64,000 nt of DNA from Alphaproteobacteria bacterium 46_93_T64 (GTDB lineage Bacteria; Pseudomonadota; Alphaproteobacteria; Sneathiellales; Sneathiellaceae): the NCBI GenBank assembly GCA_002163135.1, contig MAAN01000011.1, forward strand, positions 310,001 to 374,000, read 5' to 3'. The notes under the pieces were generated by a model. That model saw only the letters and a program-made list of their open reading frames with translations, was not told the DNA's origin and made no database searches. Below are positions 9,074-18,529 of this stretch, piece by piece. A program made the position numbers and the translations under genes. Position 1 is the stretch's first letter. Every line of letters starts with the position of its first letter.

Positions 9074-9415
9074 AGTTTCCTCCTTGTTGAGCCACCAGAA
9101 TAGAAAATTTGTCCAATGACAGTTCTGCTAATTTTCATATATTTTAATTTGCTGTTTTATATATTTAACATACACACTAGCTATAGGTGTCTCTTTTGGA
9201 AAGAGAATGTGTCATTGAACTTTGATATGCCTGAAGTTTCTTTGACACTTCGAGGTTTCCATTTTTGCTAAAGCTCAAATTCCATTGGTGACAGCATTCA
9301 GTTAGTGAAAACGCGTCATAGGTTCACTGTTGACCCTGAGAAGACATTTGTACTGGCCAATCTCCCGGAAAATCTCTAACAATTTCCCACCTGAATTTTT
9401 ATTAAGGCAATCATC
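9074..9415. other. Divergent intergenic region with promoters
   Basis: The leader of the amino acid importer operon (leftward) and of the MDR oxidoreductase (rightward). The first 120 bases are very AT-rich, as expected for a strong promoter. No clear operator palindrome or small gene was seen. Confidence 0.45.
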
Positions 9416-10477
9416 ATGGCTGGTTTACCGAACAAAATGAGTGGTGTCCTTCTGATCGGGCATGGCGGCGCTGATATGCTGAACTACCGGACTGACATTC
9501 CCGTCCCTCATCCGGGGGCAGGCGACGTTCTTATCCGGGTATTTGCTGCAGGGGTTAACAATACGGATATTAACACCCGTACAGCATGGTATTCAAAAGA
9601 TGACCAGAGTTCTGAAGATGCCAGTTGGTCAGGACAGGCATTGAAATTTCCTCTCATTCAGGGTGCAGATGTCTGCGGGACCATTGTTTCAGTGGGAGAT
9701 AATGTCGACAAGAAACGCATTGGAGAGCGAGTGCTCATTGAACCTTGTATTCGCGAGGCTAACAATACGACCCTCGACAAACCCTGGTATTTTGGATCGG
9801 AATGTAATGGTGGTTTTGCGGAATACACCGTTGTTGCCTCTCGTCATGCTTACGCGGTCAATAGTTCATACGCGAGTACGGAACTCGCTTCATTTCCCTG
9901 TTCTTACTCGACAGCGGAAAACATGCTAACGCGTTCGCAAGTAACCGCAAAAGACCGAGTACTAATTACAGGTGCCTCTGGCGGTGTCGGCTCTGCAGCG
10001 GTTCAACTCGCCAAAGCTCGAGGTGCTACGGTTATTGCTGTCACCAGCACCTCAAAAGCTGCCATGCTTCGGGAGATCGGAGCCGATCAAACAATCGACA
10101 GGGAAAGTGACTATGTCAAACTCTTGGGGAAAAATAGTGTTGATGTGGTAATCGACTTGGTCGCAGGTCAAAAATGGCCCTCATTGCTTGATGTCTTGGA
10201 AATGGGCGGGCGGTATGCCGTTGCAGGAGCAATTGGTGGTCCGGTCGTGGCATTAGATGTCAGAACACTATACCTCAAGGATCTCAGTTTCTTCGGCTGT
10301 ACGGTTCTTGAACCTGAGGTGTTCGGAAACCTAATCGCCCACATTGAAAATGGGCGAGTAAAACCATTAATCGCAGAAACCTACACATTGAAGGAAATAG
10401 AAAAGGCTCAAAAATCCTTTGAAAGAAAAGGCCATATCGGAAAAATCGTATTTTCAATTAAGGATGATCTTCACTAA
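9416..10477 (+). CDS. Medium-chain dehydrogenase/reductase, quinone-oxidoreductase/alcohol-dehydrogenase-like
   Basis: Cytosolic NAD(P)H-dependent oxidoreductase of the MDR superfamily, 353 residues. The N-terminal GroES-like domain shows PHPGAGDVLIRVFAAGVNNTD and GADVCGTIVSVGDNV. The Rossmann domain shows ITGASGGVGSAAVQLAKARGA, with the AxGGVG form common in quinone oxidoreductases. It lacks the structural four-cysteine zinc lobe of classical alcohol dehydrogenases. It stands alone, divergent from the amino acid importer. Substrate unknown. It is not close to AcuI (acryloyl-CoA reductase) in its N-terminal sequence, although the family is the same. Confidence 0.8.
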   Translation: MAGLPNKMSGVLLIGHGGADMLNYRTDIPVPHPGAGDVLIRVFAAGVNNTDINTRTAWYSKDDQSSEDASWSGQALKFPLIQGADVCGTIVSVGDNVDKKRIGERVLIEPCIREANNTTLDKPWYFGSECNGGFAEYTVVASRHAYAVNSSYASTELASFPCSYSTAENMLTRSQVTAKDRVLITGASGGVGSAAVQLAKARGATVIAVTSTSKAAMLREIGADQTIDRESDYVKLLGKNSVDVVIDLVAGQKWPSLLDVLEMGGRYAVAGAIGGPVVALDVRTLYLKDLSFFGCTVLEPEVFGNLIAHIENGRVKPLIAETYTLKEIEKAQKSFERKGHIGKIVFSIKDDLH

Positions 10478-10681
10478 TAGCAATGATTGGTGTTTTCATT
10501 TCAGAAATTGCCACGTTTCGAAAATAGATATCTTGCTTATGCCAGCATGCTAACATTTGTTTTGTTGGGGTTAGCAAAGAGCGTGCAATTTAAACGTGCT
10601 TGCCTAGATATAGTTTTCTAATTTTTATCATGTTCACTTTTGGAATGCGTCTGTTGAGGTGGCAACCAATTTGAGGACACA

Positions 10682-12448
10682 TTATACATTGCGAACTCTT
10701 TGCAGGAATTGGTTGATGTCGGTTGCCAAATTTGTCGATTGTTTTTCAAGGATTTGAGTAGCGGCCAGCATTTCTTCAGCTGCGTTCCCTGTTTCTTCTG
10801 ATTGTTGGGAAACCCTGTCGATTTTCCCTGCAACATCTTTTGTGCCAGCAGAAGCTTCTTGCACATTGCGGGATATGTTGCCCGTCGCAGCGCTTTGTTC
10901 TTCCACTGCTGAGGATATAGTAACAGTGATTTGGCGGATCTCGCTTATAACCGCATTGATCTTGGAGATCACCTCTACGGCATTCTGAGTAGCGACTTGC
11001 ATTTCAGAAATCTGGTTGCTGATTTCTTCTGTTGCTTTAGCTGTCTGGCTGGCCAGATTCTTGACCTCAGACGCGACAACAGAAAATCCTTTTCCTGCGT
11101 CGCCAGCGCGCGCCGCTTCTATCGTCGCATTTAAAGCCAGCAAGTTCGTCTGAGACGCAATATCATGGATCAGGGAGACAACTTCACTGATACGATTTGC
11201 AGATTCTGACAAGGCGCCGACAGTCTTGTTACCTTGCTCGGCCTCGTTCACAGCTTCTTCGGATACTGCGCTAGCCTTTGTTATCTGTTGACTGATTTCC
11301 TGAATAGAAGATGACAGCTGCTCGGCCGCGGAGGCAACGGATTGAATATTTGTCGAAGCATCACCGGACGCTGAAGCAACTTCTGTCGTCAATTCTTTGG
11401 AAACATTTGCTGTGTCCGCCATTGATTTTCCAGTCAAATGCATTTGATTTACAGATTGATTGAGCGGATCAAGATGTCCAGACACCTGTCCTTCAAATTC
11501 AGAGATTAGAGCAGTCAAAATTTCAGCCCGTTTTTCCATTTCACCCGCAAGTTCCTGTTCGTGGCGTTTTTCTTCTCGTTCTCGTTCAACCTTTTCGGCG
11601 TCACGTTTTTTTTGATTACCAGCCCGTTCTTTTTCCACTTTTTGCGCGTCTCGCTCCAGCTGTTCTCGAGCCAGCGCATTATCTTTAAAAATCTGAACAG
11701 CATTGGCTATATCGCCAATTTCATCCCGCCTATCGGTTGATGGAACTTCAATCGACATGTCGCCATTGGCCAGCTCTCGCATAGCACAAGTCATATTGGA
11801 CAGGGGTCGGGTGATTGAGCGGATGATAACGAAGGTAATCAATGCTGTAAGCAGAACAGCAACGCCAACAACATACACTGTCATGTTGAGCGCATAAGTA
11901 GCATCCGCCCTTATATTATCGCTGGTAATCAACGCTTCGTCATTTGATTGACTGAAAATACCGGCAATTATGATGTCAACAGCTTCGATTTCTGCCCGCG
12001 CTTTGGAAACAAGGCTATTGCCGAGAACCCGGTTGTCATCGACATAGGCATCTACTGCCTCAATGGATTTTTCAATAAAGATCTCGGTATGACTGATAAT
12101 CTGGGCCACTTGCTCAGGATAACGATCTTTTATAAGTTCCAGATTCTGCAACAAAAGTTGCTGTGCTGCATAAGCATTATCTTCAGATTCATTCTGCCAG
12201 CTGACCTCAAGGTCAGTGATCCAGTATTTGACGTCATTGAAATTATTGCTGATTTCGGTTGCTTGGCCGACAATTGTCTGCAGCTCAACCTGATACTCCA
12301 TGCTTTCGCGGCCCTCGACAATGAAACCCCGTAAAAACCAACTGGTTCCGATCAGGAAAAGCAAAAGAACTATACTCAGTCCGACGAGTTTAGCTTTTAT
12401 AGTCGCCTGTATAACAAGCTTCTTTGGCTGTTTAGATTTACTATGCAT
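10682..12448 (-). CDS. Methyl-accepting chemotaxis protein
   Basis: Inner-membrane chemoreceptor of 588 residues. Helix one lies at about 18-38, followed by a helical periplasmic domain of about 150 residues without a heme motif, a second helix (about 190-213), HAMP (with [16 protein letters not shown]), a charged coiled coil and the MCP signalling domain with [18 protein letters not shown] at its tip. No C-terminal CheR pentapeptide is present. The gene begins 24 bases after a secreted heme protein, so the two are very likely co-transcribed and co-functional. The periplasmic domain may receive the signal from that heme protein; this is inference. Confidence 0.9.
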   Translation of the reverse strand: MHSKSKQPKKLVIQATIKAKLVGLSIVLLLFLIGTSWFLRGFIVEGRESMEYQVELQTIVGQATEISNNFNDVKYWITDLEVSWQNESEDNAYAAQQLLLQNLELIKDRYPEQVAQIISHTEIFIEKSIEAVDAYVDDNRVLGNSLVSKARAEIEAVDIIIAGIFSQSNDEALITSDNIRADATYALNMTVYVVGVAVLLTALITFVIIRSITRPLSNMTCAMRELANGDMSIEVPSTDRRDEIGDIANAVQIFKDNALAREQLERDAQKVEKERAGNQKKRDAEKVEREREEKRHEQELAGEMEKRAEILTALISEFEGQVSGHLDPLNQSVNQMHLTGKSMADTANVSKELTTEVASASGDASTNIQSVASAAEQLSSSIQEISQQITKASAVSEEAVNEAEQGNKTVGALSESANRISEVVSLIHDIASQTNLLALNATIEAARAGDAGKGFSVVASEVKNLASQTAKATEEISNQISEMQVATQNAVEVISKINAVISEIRQITVTISSAVEEQSAATGNISRNVQEASAGTKDVAGKIDRVSQQSEETGNAAEEMLAATQILEKQSTNLATDINQFLQRVRNV

Positions 12449-12472
12449 TCCACTCTCACTTACTTAGTTACC

Positions 12473-13255
12473 CTACTGGAATATTGCGACACTAATAGCT
12501 CCTCCAAGCTCTCCTAATACGCCACCTTCTTTTTTGCCGCCCGTAATATCACGTTCGCCTTTTGGTTCGCCGTGGCAGGCAAGGCAGGACGCTTTATAAT
12601 ATTCCGGGATCATTAAACGAAAGGCATTCTTGCCTTTTTTTGGTGTGGTTTCGAAAAATGCTTTGCCTTTGGTATACTCGGGCGATTTAAACTGTTTTTC
12701 GATGACTCCATTTTCCCATTTGTCGGGGCGATTAGCTCGATTGCGAACATATTTTTTGGGTGCTGTTAATTTCAAATCTGCTTTATCTCCACTGTTTGCA
12801 CGAAATTTTTCGGTAACCTGACGTGCAAATATGGCTGGAAGAAATCCCTTGAACCCGACACCGGATTCATTAATGACAGCTTGCGCTTCATTCATTACCG
12901 TGGCGATGGCAGACAGTTCGCTTTTCAGTAATTCGCCAAGTAATCCATCGGATGGCAAATCATCAATATTTTTGCCCGTTGCTTTCTCAAAATTGGATTT
13001 TGCTTTGTTAACAACAAAATCGGCACTCAACCCTTTGTCTCCCTTAGAGGCGTCGTTGATTAATTTCTGATTATCAGAAATAACAGCTCGCGCAGATCGC
13101 AACAGGGTCGCAAGGTTTAACGCAATTTCTTCATTGCTTTCTGCAGCATACCCAATGGTGGCAACAAATGGCGTCGTGTTTACAGCAAGTGCGAATAACA
13201 AACCAACAAATGCGAAACGAAAATGCGTAAATGTAGTCAATACAATCTTATGCAT
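12473..13255 (-). CDS. Secreted c-type heme protein, DUF3365 (Tll0287-like)
   Basis: About 260 residues with a signal peptide ending near IGYAAES. I choose the ATG at 13255, which has AGGAGA five bases upstream, over the in-frame upstream start at 13282. The mature part is helical, followed by the DUF3365 core: a covalent heme motif CLACH, then GEPKGERDITGG and a closing GELGGAISVAIF. This is the same domain type that is built into the chemoreceptor at 3.2-5.0 kb. It is the first gene of a two-gene operon with a chemoreceptor lacking its own heme domain. The natural reading is a periplasmic redox or gas sensor that docks on the receptor. Confidence 0.82.
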   Translation of the reverse strand: MHKIVLTTFTHFRFAFVGLLFALAVNTTPFVATIGYAAESNEEIALNLATLLRSARAVISDNQKLINDASKGDKGLSADFVVNKAKSNFEKATGKNIDDLPSDGLLGELLKSELSAIATVMNEAQAVINESGVGFKGFLPAIFARQVTEKFRANSGDKADLKLTAPKKYVRNRANRPDKWENGVIEKQFKSPEYTKGKAFFETTPKKGKNAFRLMIPEYYKASCLACHGEPKGERDITGGKKEGGVLGELGGAISVAIFQ

Positions 13256-14016
13256 GAGATTCTCCTGGATACAGGGACTCAACTAGTGCGAAAGCGCGAA
13301 TAAAGACAGCGCTCGTCTAGAAGTTGGGATCAGCTACTGCCAATAACCGCTGGAAGAACTGGACAAAATGCCCGGCAACCTACAAATACTTCAGCGACCT
13401 TTGGAGGATCGTCACACTAAGCATACCCTTAATTCTATTGAATATAGGGCGCACTATTAAGATAACCATAATATAATAGTATCTCGATATAATATTCAAC
13501 TTCTTGGCTAATTGTAACGAGTACGAAATAGTCGATTGTATACTGTGCTGGTTGAAATAAATTCTTGTTGCTGGATCGAACAAGAATACTCAAGCTGTGC
13601 GCAGATTTCGTATAGTAATATTAGTAAGTGGCATAAAAATTCGCTTTCAGCATAGTCCTTACTATTTTCAATCAACTGGTCGTGGGTTCAGCCCATAGGG
13701 CCTACCTATTTAACTAGTTGAGAATAAGATGGTAGTTAGATTTGATCATTTTCTGTCATCGTTCTCGTTTTTATGGGTAAGTACGATGTAAGCATCTGAG
13801 TAAGGAAAATTTGATATTCTGTCTTAGTTCTGATTTGGTCTGATATTAAATTGAAATAGGTTCTCATCTAGTCTGTAAAATTTTTGTGCGTTAAACGCAT
13901 CCAATCAATAAAGTACCCCACAATGTGAAAATTGTCTGTGGCTGGTATAGTAATCCAGTTTATACTGCGGTTATTAAGCAGACAGTATTTTACCTTATAG
14001 AGATCTGAGCCCTTTT
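13256..14016. other. AT-rich intergenic region, no gene seen
   Basis: About 760 bases between divergent genes, rich in A and T. It carries the promoter of the heme-protein/MCP operon on the left and of the propeller gene on the right. No frame has a credible start and no RNA gene is apparent. A short stretch at about 13674-13710 looks like a tRNA 3' end but no tRNA body precedes it. Confidence 0.45.
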
Positions 14017-15258
14017 ATGCGCACGCTAGAACTTTCTCATTTATTTTCCCTTCGATTATTTTGTCTTGTCCTGGCTATGTCGAGTTGCTCAACTTTGGCG
14101 CAAGCAACTGATGATTTACGGGATGTCATGGTGGTGGGTAATAACTGGGAGGGCACCGCAGATATTTTTGATGCCAAGAGTTTTGAAAAGATCAAGCGTA
14201 TCAACATCGTTCCAGACATTGAAGAACGCCTAAACGAGATCGATAATGCAAGTTGGGTTCGACAGATATTCTTTAAGGTGATCCGCACAGTGATAGGTGA
14301 GGGGCATGACCAGTTGGTTGATGACATGTTCACCTCTCATGACGGTCGTTATCTCTATGCTTCACGCCCGAGTTTCGCCGATGTCGTAGCGATTGATATG
14401 CATACCGAAGAAATTGTTTGGCGGACACCGATTGACGGAATGCGTGCAGACCATGCTGCTATTTCTCCTGATGGTAAAACTTTCTTAGTCTCGGCCTCCA
14501 CAGCAAGAAAAGTACATGCCATCGATACCAGTACGGGCCGTATTACTGGTGAATTTGAATCTGGAGATCAACCGCACGAGAATAATTATTCTAAAGACGG
14601 TAAGCTCATTTATCATGCGAGTATCGGTAAAGTGTATGTGCCGACCACGAGTGCTTGGCTCGATTGGATCAAAGGCGATCGTTGGTTGCAGTTGGTTGAT
14701 GCCGATAGTTTGCAGGTCCTAAAGCGAATAGACATTGGTGAAAAACTTGAACAAGCTGGCATGCCGTGGGTTGATAAAGCGGTGAGACCAATGGCCATCG
14801 CTCCAGATGGGCGTTTCATTTATTTACAGGTTTCTTTTTTTCACGGATTTTTCGAATATGACCTGCAGTTAGACAAAATAACTCGCAAGATTGAATTGCC
14901 TGTCCCCGATGAAATTCAACAAATGAGTTATTGGGATTATCAACTCAATTCCGCTCATCATGGGTTAGCCATCAACCATGCCGGCACCAAACTTTGCGTG
15001 GCAGCGACCATGTCAGGCTATGTTGCGATCGTAAATCGCGAGGATTTCACCTATACGACCATTCCTCTGTCTACAGAACCTTTAGGCTCTAAACCCTATT
15101 GGGCGACCGAAAGTGCTGATGGCCGTTTCTGTTATGTGTCGGTTAGCGAGCAAGACCGGGTTTCGATTATTTCTTTTGAAACAGGGAAAGAGGTTGCCAG
15201 TGTGGCCGTAGGCGATCATCCACAGCGCATTAGAACCGGTAAATACCTACAACGGTAA
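14017..15258 (+). CDS. Secreted YVTN-type beta-propeller protein
   Basis: About 413 residues with a signal peptide ending near AQATDD; the SSC around residue 23 leaves a lipoprotein possible. Repeated blade motifs are visible: [66 protein letters not shown] and [13 protein letters not shown], each followed by a strand such as VVAIDM or VHAID. This is the pattern of YVTN/cytochrome-d1-like propellers. No enzyme motif is visible; such proteins often bind partners or ligands outside the cell. Two VPLPA-CTERM genes follow. A 225-base stretch (14907-15131) is repeated at 17392-17616 at about 90 per cent identity. Confidence 0.78.
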   Translation: MRTLELSHLFSLRLFCLVLAMSSCSTLAQATDDLRDVMVVGNNWEGTADIFDAKSFEKIKRINIVPDIEERLNEIDNASWVRQIFFKVIRTVIGEGHDQLVDDMFTSHDGRYLYASRPSFADVVAIDMHTEEIVWRTPIDGMRADHAAISPDGKTFLVSASTARKVHAIDTSTGRITGEFESGDQPHENNYSKDGKLIYHASIGKVYVPTTSAWLDWIKGDRWLQLVDADSLQVLKRIDIGEKLEQAGMPWVDKAVRPMAIAPDGRFIYLQVSFFHGFFEYDLQLDKITRKIELPVPDEIQQMSYWDYQLNSAHHGLAINHAGTKLCVAATMSGYVAIVNREDFTYTTIPLSTEPLGSKPYWATESADGRFCYVSVSEQDRVSIISFETGKEVASVAVGDHPQRIRTGKYLQR

Positions 15259-15276
15259 GTGTTGGGGCTAAAGTTG

Positions 15277-15316
15277 TGCATTAAATTATGGCTGGGCTGG
15301 TGCATCATTTAATGCA
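15277..15316 (+). terminator. Hairpin after the propeller gene
   Basis: TGCATTAAAT (15277-15286) and ATTTAATGCA (15307-15316) form a perfect 10-base-pair stem with a 20-base loop, 19 bases after the propeller stop. The stem is AT-rich and no T-run follows, so it may be a weak terminator or an mRNA-stabilising hairpin. Confidence 0.35.
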
Positions 15317-15672
15317 GAATATGCGCGGACGCGGTGCCTTTCTAGATTGAATGGATTCTGGAAAATAGGGTGTGCAGTACCTAGGCTCTTTACCTGAAAC
15401 GTCGACGGGTACAGGAGATCTAGATTTAGTCTCTATTGTGGCAGAAACAGACCATTAGTGGGTAACGTCCCGCGAACCGAATACACGCTTTATCCGGCCG
15501 TATTCTCCAATGATTTCTCTTCAAATTTTTTTATAAGATTAATGGAATATACTTATGTACTTTACTGTTCTCTTATAGTAGAAAATGTAGCAGTGGGCAG
15601 TATAGTTGTGAAATTTATAAATATTGTAAAGAAAAAAAACATCTAACGCTATTTCCTGGGGGGAGCATGCTT
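15317..15672. other. Leader region of the first VPLPA-CTERM gene
   Basis: About 350 bases with no convincing frame. The last 100 bases are very AT-rich and end in the strong ribosome site GGGGGGAG, so the promoter probably lies here. Confidence 0.4.
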
Positions 15673-16278
15673 ATGGATTTTATCAAGAGGTTAGTCCTGT
15701 CACTCGTTGTTGCACTAGGAGCTATTGGTATAACGACAAGTAGCGCTTTTACGGCGACATTAACATTCGATAGTTCCGGTTTACTTAACGGTGCAACTGG
15801 AGTTGTTGTTGGCGGAAGCAATTACAACGTCACCTTTATTGAAGATACTTGCATCAATGCATTCGATGGTTGTGATCAGGTTTCTGACTTCACTTTTCAA
15901 ACTGCGGCAGGCGCTAGATTAGCATCGCAAGCATTGTTGGACCAAGTTCTTTTGGGTGCATTTGATACATCCCCAGAGCTGGTAGCCGGGTATGATTCTA
16001 ACTTGGATTATGGGTTTATCCTAACGCCCTATGACCTTTTCGTGAACAGTGCGAGGCTTACTTATACCCAAAACAGATCAGAGAATTTATTAGATGCAAT
16101 TTCCCCAGTTGGGCAGATACTTGAGTATGGAAAATCGTTTGTACATACAGGTACAGCATATGCCAAATGGACGGAAGTAACTGTATCGGCCGTACCGCTG
16201 CCAGCGGCTTTACCTCTGTACGGGGCGGGTATTGCTGTCATGGGATTTATCGGTTGGCGTAAAAAACGTAATGCCTGA
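15673..16278 (+). CDS. VPLPA-CTERM sorting-domain protein
   Basis: About 201 residues, exported. The ATG at 15673 is chosen because GGGGAG lies seven bases upstream; the ATG at 15667 is too close to it. A signal peptide ends near SSAFTA-TLTF. The C-terminus carries the tripartite sorting signal: VPLPAALPLYG, a hydrophobic helix (AGIAVMGFIGW) and a basic tail (RKKRNA). This is the alphaproteobacterial VPLPA-CTERM variant of the PEP-CTERM signals handled by exosortase-type enzymes. The body has four possible disulfide cysteines (INAFDGC region) and no known domain. The likely fate is anchoring at the cell surface or incorporation into extracellular matrix; no exosortase gene is in the window. 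Confidence 0.82.
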   Translation: MDFIKRLVLSLVVALGAIGITTSSAFTATLTFDSSGLLNGATGVVVGGSNYNVTFIEDTCINAFDGCDQVSDFTFQTAAGARLASQALLDQVLLGAFDTSPELVAGYDSNLDYGFILTPYDLFVNSARLTYTQNRSENLLDAISPVGQILEYGKSFVHTGTAYAKWTEVTVSAVPLPAALPLYGAGIAVMGFIGWRKKRNA

Positions 16279-16639
16279 GTGATAGAAGTAAGAAAAGTCG
16301 CTAACCCCAATAAACCAACATTAGGATTGCATTTCTCGATCTTGTGGATGCGACTTCAAAACTAAGAATATGTTTCATATGTTTCATGTCGAATTTTGTA
16401 ATTAGTAACGATTTTTCAACTCGAGGGATCTGTTTTACAATGAACTTGAACAAACTACTGCCCTCTCAAGTTTGTTATGGTTAACGAAAATTAACTCTAT
16501 ACATTAACTTTTTTGCATAGTAAGAAACTAGAAAGACGGTTATAAAATACTGACAACACTACCATAACAAACAAAAAATCTATTTCGTAGAATTGCGCTG
16601 GGTGGATTAAGCGCATCGACATGAAACGAGGGGGAAGAG
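16279..16639. other. Intergenic region between the two VPLPA-CTERM genes
   Basis: About 360 AT-rich bases. No frame is convincing. A separate promoter for the second gene is likely, since the spacing is long. Confidence 0.4.
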
Positions 16640-17341
16640 ATGATAAAAGTCAGATTACTTTTACCAATTATTGCTGGCGCGATGCTGGCTATGGTGTCTT
16701 CGGCAACTGCGGCGAGTTATTACGCGTCCAGTGTTTTTGCGGATCCCGGATCTCTCAGCGGTCGGGCAGATAGCAACACGGGACGGGATAACCCTTCAAA
16801 CGCCCTCGGTGCTCCCAATGGTGATTTTTATAGTATGGGTTTGGGCGGAATGGCCCTCTTCGGTTTTAGTCCGGCAACAACTTTTGATCAGGATGTTCTG
16901 TTGATTGAAACGACGAATGGAAGTTGTTCGGTTCAGCCCGATGGTTCCTGTCAACAATATCCTGAGGCAGTTGAGGTTTATTTGATCAATACACCTCTTG
17001 TTCTTTCTGATGATGGCGGCACTCATGGTCCGGGCGGCGAGGCTACATACGACCTCAGCTCACTTGTCCTAGGGAGCCTGATCGCCACTGTTGGTAATGG
17101 TGATGCTGGCGCGCCTGGTTATTCGATCGACATTTCAGGACTGGAAGGCCCGTTCTACTACGTCCTGCTTAAAGACATAAGCGCGAGTTTGGGAAGTATT
17201 TCAAAAGACGGATTTGATGTGGCTGCTATCTCCGTATCCGTGGTTCCACTACCCGCCGCACTACCTCTGTACGGAGCGGGCATTGCTGTCATGGGATTTA
17301 TAGGCTGGCGCCGCAAACGTAAAGCCTCCGCCACAACCTGA
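16640..17341 (+). CDS. VPLPA-CTERM sorting-domain protein
   Basis: An exported protein of 233 residues, with GAGGGGG upstream of the ATG. The signal peptide ends near SSATAA-SYYA. The mature part is Gly/Asp/Ser-rich and starts with NPSNALGAPNGDFYSMG, a pattern seen in secreted proteins with a discoidin-like or jelly-roll fold next to PEP-CTERM tails. It ends with VPLPAALPLYG, a hydrophobic helix and RRKRKASATT. The last 80 coding bases are nearly the same as in the preceding VPLPA gene, while the bodies are unrelated, so the tail is being shuffled or conserved as a module. A strong terminator follows. Confidence 0.82.
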   Translation: MIKVRLLLPIIAGAMLAMVSSATAASYYASSVFADPGSLSGRADSNTGRDNPSNALGAPNGDFYSMGLGGMALFGFSPATTFDQDVLLIETTNGSCSVQPDGSCQQYPEAVEVYLINTPLVLSDDGGTHGPGGEATYDLSSLVLGSLIATVGNGDAGAPGYSIDISGLEGPFYYVLLKDISASLGSISKDGFDVAAISVSVVPLPAALPLYGAGIAVMGFIGWRRKRKASATT

Positions 17342-17362
17342 CGCGTATAGTAAAAAAGTTTC

Positions 17363-17390
17363 AAAAGCGGTCCTTCTGGGCCGCTTTTTT
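17363..17390 (+). terminator. Rho-independent terminator
   Basis: AAAAGCGG (17363-17370) pairs with CCGCTTTT (17381-17388) around a 10-base loop, and the right arm continues into a run of T. It lies 22 bases after the stop of the second VPLPA-CTERM gene. Confidence 0.85.
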
Positions 17391-17391
17391 T

Positions 17392-17616
17392 CGATGAAAT
17401 TCAACGAATGAGTTATTGGGATTATCAACTCAATTCCGCTCATTATGGTTTAACCATCAACGATGGCGGCACCACGCTTTGCGTGGCAGCGACCATGTCT
17501 GGCTATGTTGCGATCGTGAACCGCGAGGATTTTAACTATACAACAATTCCTCTGTCTGCAGAACCTTTAGGCGCTAAACCCTATTGGGTGACGGAAAGTG
17601 CTGACGGCCGCTTCCG
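17392..17616 (+). pseudogene. Duplicated fragment of the beta-propeller gene
   Basis: These 225 bases match 14907-15131 with about 22 mismatches counted by eye, roughly 90 per cent identity. They encode the same two blades ([36 protein letters not shown]) in an open frame that ends in TGA at 17618-17620. The match begins directly at the T-run of the terminator and ends where transporter sequence begins. There is no signal peptide or ribosome site, so it is a non-functional remnant of a second propeller copy. Many changes are at third positions, suggesting that the copy was under selection for some time before truncation. Confidence 0.85.
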
Positions 17617-18186
17617 GTGACACGTTGGCAGTCAGTGCGACGGCTATGATCTGGTTCTCAGTACGGGATTGCCCCGTCCAAAGGCGGAATAAAGCAGTCA
17701 TAACAGTTAGTGCTGATGTTGTGGCGAGTAAAAAGAAGAAGCCTTCTGGACTGTAATATGTGATAGCGAAACCCCCTAGTGTGGGGCCTGAAATCATGCC
17801 TGAAGCTAGGATTAAAACCAATGTGTCGCTGGCGGCAACCACTTGTCCAGGTTCCAGTTGATCGTTCAAGTGGGCCATGCCGATAGGATATAGCGGCAAA
17901 GTAAGCCCGCCTAGCAGCGCCACCATTGTGTAAAGAAGAATGCTATGATCTGCAGGATTTTCCATCGTTGACAAAAAAACAGATGGGGATGGTAATAGCC
18001 GGAGCACCAATAATAACAAGTCATCTGTCTAACCGATCAGAGAGTTTGGCGAGTGGGAACTGAAACAACGTGCCACCCAAACCCGCCAGTGCGTAATGTC
18101 AACAGCGTTGCCAAAAGTCCATTACTGACATTGAGAAATACCATGCCAAGAAATAATGACCAGGATGAACGAATTGAAGCCCACAT
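17617..18186 (-). pseudogene. MFS transporter remnant (internal deletion and frameshift)
   Basis: The start is intact: GGGGA, then ATG at 18186 and MWASIRSSWSLFLG, then the first transmembrane helix of an MFS protein (NVSNGLLATLLTLR). The sequence then jumps, after a frameshift near 18070, to what looks like the C-terminal half: QFPLAKLSDRLDR, PLYPIGMAHLNDQLEPGQ, SGMISGPTLGGF and FFFLLATTSALTV. About half of the usual 400 residues is missing and the frame shifts again near 18010. The 3' end is replaced by the propeller fragment. This is a dead gene of the YcaD-like MFS group. Confidence 0.75.
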
Positions 18187-18529
18187 ACCCAAATTCCCCT
18201 AACGACAGTTTAGGTAGACTGCTTATAGGAAACGAGGATATGGGGGAAGCAGAAAATCCACCCGTACGTGTGGCGTGAAAATGATGAAAGAAAGGACGTT
18301 TTATCAATTTTAGAATTTATTTTTGGCGGCAAACAAGGGTTTTTTAACTGGATTTGGCACAAAAGATACTAAATATTGGTCTTCAGTTTACGCCCGCAAT
18401 AGTGTGACAAGCGGACATCAATATTGTTTCGGTTTTTCGTCTGAATGTGACCCAATTCTGTCATATTTGTATTGCCCTTGGAATTTCAGCAATGCCGACA
18501 AGGGAAATTGTCACTTGCGCAGAACAACC
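18187..18529. other. Intergenic region, no gene seen
   Basis: About 340 bases between the transporter remnant and the end of the HxlR gene. No credible frame, repeat or terminator was recognised. Confidence 0.4.

Noticed and set aside
9416-10477. AcuI (acryloyl-CoA reductase) as the identity of the MDR protein
   Set aside because: The N-terminal domain does not follow AcuI and the gene is far from acuR; only the superfamily is shared.
13380-13583. Minus-strand open frame of 67 codons in the AT-rich gap
   Set aside because: Composition is that of random AT-rich DNA and no ribosome site precedes it.
13674-13710. Stretch resembling the T-arm and 3' end of a tRNA (GGTCGTGGGTTCA...GGGCCTACC)
   Set aside because: No acceptor, D-arm or anticodon arm precedes it and the arm pairing is imperfect; it could at best be an att-like remnant.
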